Of a stretch of 18,817 bases of DNA, positions 1 to 7,175 are shown in pieces. The DNA comes from a bacterium (GTDB lineage Bacteria > Chloroflexota > Dormibacteria > UBA8260 > Bog-877). Positions within the stretch are counted from its first letter, which is position 1. Every line of letters starts with the position of its first letter. Position numbers and translations under genes: made by a program. The notes beneath the pieces are model-generated. The model was given only the letters and a program-made list of their open reading frames with translations, had not been told where the DNA came from and made no database searches. The stretch lies in assembly GCA_021817025.1 (NCBI GenBank), contig JAKAWF010000038.1:1-18817 (forward strand), written 5' to 3'.

Positions 1-19
1 CGGCGCCCGGAAGATCCTG

Positions 20-1357
20 ATGGCGAGAACGGAGCGAGGCGCCACCCAGGAGGCGGTGCGGCGGCACAACCTGGCGACTTTGCTGGGGCACCTGCACCGC
101 TACGGCCCGACCTCGCAGGCGCGGCTCACCAAGCTGCTGGGCCTGAACCGGGCCACCATCGGGGCTCTCGTGGACGAGCTGGTCGCCCGGGGCCTGGTCG
201 CGGAGGCAGCGGAGCCGGAGCGGGGGAGCCGAGGGCGGCCGTCCAAGGTGGTGGCCGTGCGCACCGACACGGTCGCGGTGGTGGCTGTGGAGATCGGGGT
301 GGACGCGATCCGGCTGGCCCTGGTCAGCTTGGGGGGGCTGGTCATCGATGGCGACCGTGAGGCCCTGCTGACAGATTCGGATCGCGAGTTCGGCCGCGTG
401 GTCGAGGTTGTGGCTCGGCTGGCAACTCGCCTGATGGCGCGATCCTTGGGGGATCGGATACCGGTTGGGATGGGGGTTGCGGTCCCGGGCGCCGTCAGTC
501 CCGGGGGAAGCATGGTCAGCTTCGCTCCCAACCTGGGCTGGCGCGGGGTGCCCCTGGGCGATCGCCTCCACGACGCTCTGGGGGGCGAGATCGTGGTGCG
601 GGTCGGCAATGACGCCAACCTGGGGGCGATGGCCGAGCACTCCAGGGGGGTGGCCAGCGGGGTCAACGATCTGGCCTACCTCCATGCGGAGGTGGGGGTC
701 GGGGGAGGCATCATCACCGCCGGGCAGATGCTGGAGGGCTCCAGGGGCTACGGGGGAGAGGTTGGCCACATGCAGGTGAACCCCTACGGGGTGGCCTGCC
801 ATTGCGGCTCCCGCGGCTGTTGGGAGACCGAGGCCGGAGAGGGCGCCCTGGTCCGGCGGGCGGGTTTGCCGGCCGGTGGGCAGGGCGCCGTGGAGGTGGT
901 CCTGCAGCGGGCCAGGGATGGCGACCCCACGTGCCTCGCCGCGGTGGAGACGACGGCGCGTTGGATCAGCGCCGGTCTGGTCAATCTGGTCAACTCGCTC
1001 AACCCTGAGATGCTGATCCTGGGCGGGATGTTCGAGGACATCTTCGAACTGGCGCAGCCCGCTCTGGTCGAGCAGCTGCGGGTAGGTGTCTACGACTCCG
1101 AGCAGCTGCCGGTGGCGGTGGTCAGGCCCAAGTTTGGGCGCGAGGCAGTGGTCGTGGGGGCTGCGGAGCTGGCTCTCCAGGTGATCCTGCTGGACCCGGC
1201 GGTGCTGCCCATGGTTGCCAACGGTGAGCCGGCCGTGCTGGGGACGGTTCGCCCGGGTCCGGCCATGGTCAAGCTAGCCGCCCGGCGGCGGCCGCGACCG
1301 GCGCTACGAGCCCACTCGCTGGCGCCGCTCCCGCCGGTTCCCGAGCTTCCCGTCTGA
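20..1357 (+). CDS. ROK-family transcriptional regulator (NagC/XylR type)
   Basis: A 445-residue protein of the ROK family in its repressor form. Residues about 10-65 form a winged helix-turn-helix (LTKLLGLNRATIGALVDEL), followed by a sugar-kinase-like fold. Visible ROK hallmarks are the NDAN motif at 197-200, the GVGGG loop at 226-230, and the zinc site made of H250 plus C260, C262 and C267 in GVACHCGSRGCWE. The N-terminal phosphate-binding DxGxT motif of active ROK kinases is replaced by EIGVDAIR, so I infer a sugar-responsive DNA-binding protein rather than an enzyme. Compared with usual ROK repressors of about 380-400 residues it carries a C-terminal Pro/Arg-rich extension of roughly 40 residues. 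The ATG at 20 follows a weak GGAAG. It converges on mgsA; its targets are not evident here. Family is secure, effector unknown. Confidence 0.9.
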   Translation: MARTERGATQEAVRRHNLATLLGHLHRYGPTSQARLTKLLGLNRATIGALVDELVARGLVAEAAEPERGSRGRPSKVVAVRTDTVAVVAVEIGVDAIRLALVSLGGLVIDGDREALLTDSDREFGRVVEVVARLATRLMARSLGDRIPVGMGVAVPGAVSPGGSMVSFAPNLGWRGVPLGDRLHDALGGEIVVRVGNDANLGAMAEHSRGVASGVNDLAYLHAEVGVGGGIITAGQMLEGSRGYGGEVGHMQVNPYGVACHCGSRGCWETEAGEGALVRRAGLPAGGQGAVEVVLQRARDGDPTCLAAVETTARWISAGLVNLVNSLNPEMLILGGMFEDIFELAQPALVEQLRVGVYDSEQLPVAVVRPKFGREAVVVGAAELALQVILLDPAVLPMVANGEPAVLGTVRPGPAMVKLAARRRPRPALRAHSLAPLPPVPELPV

Positions 1358-1426
1358 GGCGGCTCCAGCCAGGTCGCGGGCACCATCAGCAAGCGGCGTG
1401 GCGAGCCCGGCGCCGGGAGACGCAGT

Positions 1427-1906
1427 TCAGTCCCCGATCGGCATTCCCGGAGCGCTGCTGGGCGCGCTGACATTTCCCTGCCGGTTTCGGTGCCGGGCGC
1501 TGGCCCGGACCCTGGCCTTCTCCCAGAGCACTTCCGAGCCCATCAGGATGTCGGCGGTCGCGATGTTCGTGGCCAGGGGCACATCGTGGACATTGCAGAC
1601 GCGCAAGAGGGTTTGGATGTCAGGATCGTGAGGGTGCTTGCCGAGCGGGTCGACTATGAAGATGACGGCGTCGACCTCGCCATCCACCACCCTGGCCGCC
1701 ATCTGGGCGTCCCCTCCGAGCGGTCCCGACTTGAGGCGGTGGACCTCCAGGCCGACCTTCTCCTCGAGTAGGCTGCCGGTGGTGCTGGTGGCGAGCAGGT
1801 AGCAGCTCTTCAGCCGCTCCCGGTTGTAGGTGGCGAAGGCCACCATGTCGGCCTTCTTGCCATCGTGGGCGATCATCGCCACATGCGGCCGGGGCATTGT
1901 CGCCAA
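1427..1906 (-). CDS. mgsA: methylglyoxal synthase
   Basis: Methylglyoxal synthase converts dihydroxyacetone phosphate to methylglyoxal and phosphate in the cytoplasm, a bypass of lower glycolysis under phosphate limitation. The protein aligns without gaps to the remembered E. coli enzyme through the active site: AHDGKK (H14, D15, K18), SGPLGGD with D66, VDPLG with the catalytic D86, and HPHDPD with H93 and D96, a constant offset of five residues from E. coli. TNIATAD follows at 113-119. The last 25-30 residues, rich in Arg, Ser and Pro, extend beyond the conserved core. I chose the TTG at 1906 because a GGAGG sits six bases before it; the ATG three codons later would be 15 bases away. It stands alone and converges on the ROK gene. 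Confidence 0.95.
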   Translation of the reverse strand: MATMPRPHVAMIAHDGKKADMVAFATYNRERLKSCYLLATSTTGSLLEEKVGLEVHRLKSGPLGGDAQMAARVVDGEVDAVIFIVDPLGKHPHDPDIQTLLRVCNVHDVPLATNIATADILMGSEVLWEKARVRASARHRNRQGNVSAPSSAPGMPIGD

Positions 1907-1912
1907 GACCCA

Positions 1913-1917
1913 CCTCC
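1913..1917 (-). promoter_or_regulatory. ribosome binding site fixing the TTG start of mgsA
   Basis: A consensus GGAGG lies six bases upstream of the TTG at 1906, whereas the in-frame ATG at 1897 would be 15 bases away. This favours the TTG as initiation codon. Confidence 0.7.
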
Positions 1918-1980
1918 CTCAACTCACTTCGCTGCCCTGCCGACTGAAATGGCGGTCGCGTGAGCGCGGCAGCGCACGCG

Positions 1981-2286
1981 TCAAGGGTACCGGACCGTAG
2001 TTGCGGACGCCATGTCGGCACTCGCTCGGAAGTCAGGCGCCACGCGGGCGAAGGCGACCCGGTGCTCTGTCCGACGCGGCTCCGCGGCCCAAGTGCCCAC
2101 CGGATGACCGCCGGGGGGAGAAATCCCGCACCCGAGCACCATCGAACTTGCGGTACCGGCGCTGTGGCTCCGCAAGGCTTGGGCCACCGTCTCGACCAGC
2201 GGGGTGCCGACCAGCAGGCCCTCGACCTCGGGGCCGCCCAGGACGAGGACTTGATCCTCGGCGCCGGGCGGCTCAGGCCGGGTCAC
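1981..2286 (-). CDS. short hypothetical protein, possibly a truncated gene
   Basis: A 101-codon frame opens with GTG exactly six bases after a perfect AGGAGG (2293-2298). The first 40 or so codons have the strongly G/C-ending third positions of the neighbouring genes and read as an alpha/beta protein start (DQVLVLGGPEVEGLLVGTPL). After about residue 42 the composition loses that bias and no fold is apparent. I do not recognise the family. The simplest reading is a real gene whose 3' part has been lost or frameshifted, leaving a read-through tail. It may still be a short expressed protein. It lies downstream of parA on the same strand, about 500 bases away, and upstream of mgsA. Confidence 0.3.
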   Translation of the reverse strand: MTRPEPPGAEDQVLVLGGPEVEGLLVGTPLVETVAQALRSHSAGTASSMVLGCGISPPGGHPVGTWAAEPRRTEHRVAFARVAPDFRASADMASATTVRYP

Positions 2287-2780
2287 GGTGGTCCTCCTGG
2301 GAGCAGGGGGTCCTGCTCGCGTCGGCCATCTTCGTCGATCTCGAGCCGGCGCCGCCTTCCGCACGGCGCTTCTCCGTCCGGCGGCGGGCGAGAAGTGCCT
2401 CCAGCCGGCCGCCCGGTCACCGCTCGGATTGCTTCCCGACAAGCGCCTGTGGCTCTGGGTATGTGCCCGCGCCATCGGCCCAGGAGCAGCCTCCCCGCCT
2501 GCCCGCGAACTCAGGACCGGCATATCAGCCCCGGCCGCCACCGATTGGCCGCAGAAACTCCGACTCCGGGTGCTGGTCGGGCGGCGCCGAGGTCACCCAG
2601 CTGATCCCGCTCTCCTCCAGCCGGCGCCGGAGGGGCTGCGCCCGACCGCCACCCCAGACCAGCTGCGGCGAGTTCCGCGCCAGCGCTCAGCCACCCTTCG
2701 CCCGGCGCCTCGCACCCTGAACTTCTGGAAGTCCCGCTCGGTCGGCGCCCGCCGGGCCGCGGCGGAACCGGTCGGAGATT

Positions 2781-3527
2781 TCAGCGCGACTGTCCGTCCC
2801 GCACTTCCGACCACAGCCCCTGGTAGGCTCTGGCCGCCTCACTGCTGGGGGAAAGGAGCAGGACCGGCAGCCGCCGCGGCCCCATCTGTTCCACCACCGA
2901 GGCGGCCGGCACCACCGCCTGGGCGACGTCGGACCGCTCCGCTCGCACCTGAGTGATGGTGTCCCGGTGCAGGCGCTTGCGCCGGTCGGCCATCGAGAAG
3001 AAGGCGAGGATCACGGGCCGGGGTGGCTTGGCCTGGGCCACGAACGCGGTGAGCTGGTCGAAGCTCCGCAGGGCCAGGGTCGTCGGCACCAGCGGGATCA
3101 GCAGGGTGTCGGCCGCGCGGAGCACGCCCTCGGACACCAGCGAGACGCTCGGCGGGCAATCCAGGATCACGACGTCGTACTCCGCCGCGAGCGGTTTGAG
3201 CAGCTGGGCCAGGCGCCGGACTGGGCGCTTGGAGCGCTCCAGGGCGAGGTCCATGTTGCGGTAGGAGAAGTCCGCGGGCAGCAGGTCGAGGTTGGCGAAG
3301 TCGGTGCCCTTGATGGGAGCGTCCAGCGGCACCCGTCCCTTGACCAATGCCCTCACTCCGCCTCTGACCCGCGGGCGCACCCGGAACAGGAAGGTGGCCG
3401 CGCCCTGGGGGTCGAGGTCCCAGAGCAGGGTTCGATTGCCCTCCCGGGCCGAGATGTAGGCCAGGTTGACCGCCGCTGAGGTCTTCCCGACCCCTCCCTT
3501 GATGTTGTACGTGGCCAGGACCCTCAC
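2781..3527 (-). CDS. ParA/MinD-type ATPase
   Basis: A 248-residue cytoplasmic P-loop ATPase of the ParA/Soj class. It opens with the deviant Walker A KGGVGKT (residues 10-16, with the signature lysine K10), then WDLDPQG (D37, D39) and the Walker B strand VVILDCPPS (D123). Such proteins form ATP-dependent dimers that bind DNA non-specifically and position plasmids, chromosome origins or protein assemblies. No ParB gene or parS-like repeat lies next to it, which argues against a plasmid partition locus. Its GTG start overlaps the stop of the CHAD gene by four bases (GTGA), so the two are almost certainly co-translated, suggesting the cargo is the CHAD protein or the polyphosphate it binds. Cargo is inference; ATPase class is secure. 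Confidence 0.88.
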   Translation of the reverse strand: MRVLATYNIKGGVGKTSAAVNLAYISAREGNRTLLWDLDPQGAATFLFRVRPRVRGGVRALVKGRVPLDAPIKGTDFANLDLLPADFSYRNMDLALERSKRPVRRLAQLLKPLAAEYDVVILDCPPSVSLVSEGVLRAADTLLIPLVPTTLALRSFDQLTAFVAQAKPPRPVILAFFSMADRRKRLHRDTITQVRAERSDVAQAVVPAASVVEQMGPRRLPVLLLSPSSEAARAYQGLWSEVRDGQSR

Positions 3528-5134
3528 CGCTCACCTCCTGGCGGCTTCCGCGAGACGCGGACCGGGCCCAGCTCCGCCAGGTGCGCCCGCGTCTGCTTGT
3601 CCGCGAACCGGGCGAACCTGGCGGCGAACAGCTTCCGCGCCGCGCCCTGGCGGGCCTCGAGCCGGTCGGTGGCGCGTCCCATCGCCATGAAGGTGGCGGC
3701 GGGGGCCCCGCCCTCGGCCAGGATCGCCTCCGCAAACGCGCTGATGGCGGAGCGCTCCACCTGGCTGTCCTGGAACTCGCCCAGGCAGTCCTGCAGCGCC
3801 TTCAGCTGGTCGAGTACCGCCCGGTAGGCTGGGGGATCGAGCAGCGAGCTGAAGAATTCGAGCAGGTAGCGCAACTCCTTGCAGCGCTTTCGTAGCGCGT
3901 GGAGCTCCGTGGCCGGCGCGGCCGGGGTGATCAGAGCTCCCAGCCTGACGGCGCGCCGGTACGCCCGCGCGATGCGGTCCAGAGCAACCACCGGGATGGG
4001 GATCGCGCCAGCGGCTGGGGCACCGGCCGCCGCTGGCGAGGACTCGGCCACTGCCTCCCACCGCCGCCGTGCGCGCGACCAGCGGCGCGACCGCAGCCCC
4101 GCGACCAGGGTCCGCTGCGCCAGCTGGCGCCGTCTCAGCAGGAAGTCGAGGAACGGCTCCAACTCCTCCGAGCCGGCGTCAGGGCCGGCAATGGCGTCCA
4201 GGTTGAGCAGGTAGACGTCAAGGTCGCGTGTGGGCGTGGTCAGGTCTCCCATCCACTTCATCTCCACCGCCAGCCCGGCGACGTCGCGGGCGGGCAGCGT
4301 GTCGCCGACCAGCTTCAGGGCCGACCGGGCTCGACGCACTGCCACTCTCAGATCGTGCAGGAACTCGGTGTCGAGATCGGCCACCACCCCGGGCAGGTTG
4401 GCGTCGGCGATGGTCAGAAGCCGTCGGAGGAGGAGCCGCATCGCGCTCCCGGCGGACATCGTCGGGGTCAGCTGCGCGTCGACTCTTCCGGAGTAGTCGC
4501 CGGGGTGCCTCCCGACCCCCGCCAGCGCGGCTGCGAGCGGGGAGGTCGAGGCCTGGTGAAGGTCGGGCAAGGCCGCCAATTGGTGGGCCAACCTGGCGGC
4601 CTCGGCGTCGTAACCGCGCAGCCCGACGACTTGGAGCCGGCAGGGGGGGGCGAGCAGGTGCGCGGACTTGCCGGATGGGGTCTCCAGCACGATTCGCGCC
4701 ACCGTCTTGGCCTCGGTGTCGAGGACGCGGAACGAGACCACCCGCGCCCTGGTCGCCAGCAGCGGCAGCAGGGCCCGCATCGCCACGATTGGCTCCAGGC
4801 GCCTTCGTACTCCGCCCGCCGGGATCACCGCGTCCATCGGAAAGCCGATCCGGGGCGCATCGCCGGCGCCGGAGGGCACTCTGTCAGACACCGTCTGCAA
4901 GACCCTGCCAGAGCGGTTGCTCAGTATCAGCTGGGCGCCCCCGGTGCCGCCCCAGGTGAGGCGTTCCAGGGTCAATCCGGCACTGTGCAATCGCCAGTCG
5001 AAGGTGTCGAACCAGAGGCGGCGCACGACCCGTTCCGGTTCCTTCCTGAGTTGTGCGCCACCACCCAGCGCATCCGCCAGAGCCGTGGGCGAGATCTCCG
5101 CATCGCCCACGAACTCACCTGGTCGACCAGCCAC
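3524..5134 (-). CDS. CHAD domain protein with degenerate CYTH-like N-terminal domain
   Basis: A 536-residue protein. Residues about 225-515 are a CHAD domain, an alpha-helical fold rich in conserved His, Arg and Lys that binds inorganic polyphosphate. Visible CHAD signatures are FLHDLRVAVRRAR (258-270), the TPTRDLDVYL stretch (300-309) and LHALRKRCKELRYL (411-424). Residues about 1-200 resemble the CYTH/triphosphatase tunnel fold that often precedes CHAD (WFDTFDWRLHSAGLTLERL), but the N-terminal ExExK metal/phosphate motif is missing, so hydrolysis of triphosphate is doubtful. The start is uncertain: GTG at 5134 gives the longest form, while GTG at 5110 has a better-spaced AGGTG. It is first in a two-gene unit with the ParA ATPase (4-base overlap). 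Likely role: binding or organising polyphosphate granules. Confidence 0.85.
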   Translation of the reverse strand: MAGRPGEFVGDAEISPTALADALGGGAQLRKEPERVVRRLWFDTFDWRLHSAGLTLERLTWGGTGGAQLILSNRSGRVLQTVSDRVPSGAGDAPRIGFPMDAVIPAGGVRRRLEPIVAMRALLPLLATRARVVSFRVLDTEAKTVARIVLETPSGKSAHLLAPPCRLQVVGLRGYDAEAARLAHQLAALPDLHQASTSPLAAALAGVGRHPGDYSGRVDAQLTPTMSAGSAMRLLLRRLLTIADANLPGVVADLDTEFLHDLRVAVRRARSALKLVGDTLPARDVAGLAVEMKWMGDLTTPTRDLDVYLLNLDAIAGPDAGSEELEPFLDFLLRRRQLAQRTLVAGLRSRRWSRARRRWEAVAESSPAAAGAPAAGAIPIPVVALDRIARAYRRAVRLGALITPAAPATELHALRKRCKELRYLLEFFSSLLDPPAYRAVLDQLKALQDCLGEFQDSQVERSAISAFAEAILAEGGAPAATFMAMGRATDRLEARQGAARKLFAARFARFADKQTRAHLAELGPVRVSRKPPGGER

Positions 5135-5732
5135 TCAAAGAGGGACCTCGAGGCGAATCCCAAGCCGCCCCACCTTCGACCAGCCCGGCTGCGGCTGTGG
5201 CCCCTGGTTCGGCCGACACCCCGCGGCATGGCGGCGGAGGGGGCGGCGGAGGAGGTGGGGGCAAGCCCGCCCCAGCCTGGGGATGGTGAAGCTCTTCGCG
5301 CGAGGCTTCCAGGGACCCGACGCCAAGCGCCGTAAGCCTTCGGGGGAGGGGCAACGGGGGCTGGCACACCGCCTCGAGCGGCACGCGGTCCGACTACAGG
5401 CGCATCCGAACTCCGAGTTCGCAGTCGATCGGTCCTTGATGCTCAGCATGATGCCACAGCCGAGCCCTGCCGCCGGCGCGAGCCAGTGCTGGGGGGGCGG
5501 GGAAGGCACCTCCTGGGCCGACGTCCATCAGGGACATGCGCGGCGCTCGCTCACCGCGCCGCGAGGAGGGCGACGAGGCGACCAGGCGGCCACCGCGCTG
5601 ACATCTGCCAGCGGTGCTCCCCAGCGCCTTGCGGCCATCCGGCCGAACGCTCCCGGATCGAAGCTTCCGGGGAGCGCTGGCGGCCACCCACCCGCCAGGA
5701 CCCACTCCGGCCCCGTGTCCAAGGACGGCGTG
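5135..5732. other. 598-base intergenic region, no gene seen
   Basis: Frames in this interval are compositionally odd (for example a run of eleven prolines on the minus strand from the G-rich tract) and none resembles a known protein. It should hold the promoter of the CHAD-parA unit (reading left) and the 3' end region of the protease gene. I could not identify -35/-10 boxes or a convincing terminator. Confidence 0.5.
5230..5261 (+). repeat. G-rich tract with potential to form a two-layer G-quadruplex
   Basis: The + strand has at least ten closely spaced GG or longer runs, including two runs of five G, separated by single C, A or T bases. It lies about 100 bases upstream of the CHAD gene start, so the minus-strand transcript leader would be C-rich and the template-strand DNA G-rich. 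Structure formation is inferred from composition only. Confidence 0.35.
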
Positions 5733-6875
5733 TCACGCCTTGGAACGCGAGCCTGGGGCCTGCGGCAAGCCGGCAAGGCGGGCGACATCCATCCCGGAGA
5801 TGACACCCACCAGTTGCGAGCCGTCCATGACCAGCACGCCGCGCTCGAGGGCTGGTCCGAGCCGGCGCACTACCGCCTCCAGATCCTCGTGCAGGTCAGC
5901 TGTGGGAAATGCCGTCGCGGGCAGCGCGAACTCACGCAGGCGCCGCTGACGTGCGGCCGGAGAGGTGAGCGCCAGCAAATCCGCCAGGTGGACGAGGCCC
6001 GACTCTGATCCTGAGGGATCGTGGAGGACGTAGATGGGAGTGCGGTGCTGACCCCCGCCGGCGCTGAGCAGTTGCTCGACCGTCAACCAATCCGGGACCG
6101 TGACCACCGGTGTGGTCATGGCGGCCGCCACGGACACGGTCTTGAGGGCGGCTCGGATCTGGGTCTGGCGCTCTTCGGCGCCGCCAGCCGAGAACAAGAA
6201 CCAGCCGATGAAACCGAGCCAGATGCCGCTCAACAAACCACCCAGGACGATCTCCAGAAGGCCGCCTGCGATCACCAACGAGGCGAAGACACGGCCCACC
6301 CGAACCGCGCCGTGGGTCCCGCGCTGGCGCGACCCGGTGTGCCACCAGATGAGGGAACTGAGCAGGCGGCCCCCGTCCAGGGGGAAGGCAGGGATGAGGT
6401 TGAACACCCCCAGGACCAAGTTTAGAATGGCCAGCCAGCCGATCAGATTGGTGATGATGGCGGGTGCCCTGACGGCGGTCAACCCCACCGCGAGACCGAA
6501 GCCGATGGCCGCGATGGCCAAGCTCGTCAGGGGGCCGACCACGGTTATCAGCGCCTCGGCGGCGGCGCTGGCGGGCTCGCCATCCAGCTGGGTCACGCCG
6601 CCAAACAGCCAGAGGGTGATGCCGGCCACCCTGACCCCCTTGCGTCGCGCCACGAGCGCATGGGAAATCTCATGGGCCAGCAGGCAGCCGTAGAAGACGA
6701 GTGCTCCCAGCAGGCCGCTGCCCCAGTAGGCCCAGGCCGCCTGATTGGGGGCGGCCTGAGGCAGAACGGTGGTCGCCATCGTCCAGGCGATCAGGAGGTA
6801 GATCAGGATCAGGCTCCAGTTGAACCTGATCTCGAGTCCGAAGATTCGGCCGAGCCGGATCGTTTGATTCACCAC
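5733..6875 (-). CDS. membrane M50 (site-2 type) zinc metalloprotease with CBS pair
   Basis: A 380-residue intramembrane zinc protease of the M50B group (SpoIVFB/Rip3-like). Counting from the GTG at 6875, hydrophobic segments lie at about 20-40, 50-75, 107-130, 137-160 and 200-225. The zinc/catalytic motif HEISH falls at 68-72 and the third ligand is D167 in the NLIPAFPLDGG motif. Residues about 240-370 form a CBS-domain pair (MTTPVVTVPDWLTVEQLL, later VLVMDGSQLVGVISGMDVA), which usually senses adenine nucleotides. It lacks a PDZ domain. The family cleaves membrane-anchored anti-sigma factors or transcription-factor precursors; no such partner is visible nearby. GTG at 6875 is preferred because an AAGG lies eight bases before it; the TTG at 6881 would be only two bases from it. 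Confidence 0.92.
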   Translation of the reverse strand: MVNQTIRLGRIFGLEIRFNWSLILIYLLIAWTMATTVLPQAAPNQAAWAYWGSGLLGALVFYGCLLAHEISHALVARRKGVRVAGITLWLFGGVTQLDGEPASAAAEALITVVGPLTSLAIAAIGFGLAVGLTAVRAPAIITNLIGWLAILNLVLGVFNLIPAFPLDGGRLLSSLIWWHTGSRQRGTHGAVRVGRVFASLVIAGGLLEIVLGGLLSGIWLGFIGWFLFSAGGAEERQTQIRAALKTVSVAAAMTTPVVTVPDWLTVEQLLSAGGGQHRTPIYVLHDPSGSESGLVHLADLLALTSPAARQRRLREFALPATAFPTADLHEDLEAVVRRLGPALERGVLVMDGSQLVGVISGMDVARLAGLPQAPGSRSKA

Positions 6876-6984
6876 GCACAAGACCTTAACCGCACCGCGG
6901 TGAACATCGCCGCCCAGGAGGCTGGGGCAGCCCCGCGCCGTATTCCGTCTCAGGTCATCATCACGACGTGTCCGTGGCCAAGCT

Positions 6985-7010
6985 CGGGGCGGCGACGAGC
7001 CGCCGCCCCG
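6985..7010 (-). terminator. GC-rich hairpin downstream of ggt, possible terminator
   Basis: A perfect 10-base-pair stem (CGGGGCGGCG on the left arm) closes a six-base loop, located about 165 bases beyond the ggt stop in the direction of its transcription and about 110 bases before the protease start. There is no T-run after it, so termination would depend on the strong stem alone. It may instead be a structured leader element of the protease transcript. Confidence 0.35.
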
Positions 7011-7175
7011 CTGGAGACCTTGGGCGCGGGGGCCAGCCAGGCGGCCCGAAACCTCAGCCCGGCGCCGGTCGCATTGGACTGGGCGAGGAACCGCCTTCCC
7101 CCATGCGCGGGGTGAACCCCCCAGAGGATGTCAAAACGGGCAGGCGGCCATCCCCGAAGAGGCGTAGCCGCGGGC

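Larger units (their letters stand above)
1907..2780. other. 874-base stretch without a secure gene, probably decayed
   Basis: No frame here gives a recognisable complete protein; the long + strand frames look like antisense shadows. Besides the candidate at 1981-2286, the minus strand between about 2688 and 2520 has a stop-bounded frame of roughly 53 codons with good coding composition (it contains LVWGGGRAQPLRRRLEE and SWVTSAPPDQHPESEFLRP) but no start codon in context. These pieces look like remnants of genes broken by deletion or frameshift. No promoter or terminator could be supported. Confidence 0.4.

Noticed and set aside
1406..1417. Self-complementary CCCGGCGCCGGG between the ROK gene and mgsA as a terminator
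   Set aside because: Only a four-pair stem is possible with a normal loop, there is no T-run, and such palindromes are common by chance at this GC content.
1981..2286. Assignment of the short frame as a DsrE-like sulfur-transfer protein
   Set aside because: A loose resemblance (glycine-rich strand, GTP-x-E, a later cysteine) is too weak and the second half lacks coding character.
2781..3527. Plasmid or chromosome partition locus around the ParA ATPase
   Set aside because: No parB gene and no centromere-like repeats could be found beside it; the only partner is the CHAD gene.
5115..5384. Minus-strand frame with an eleven-proline run
   Set aside because: It is the translation of a G-rich tract with no ribosome site and overlaps the start of the CHAD gene.
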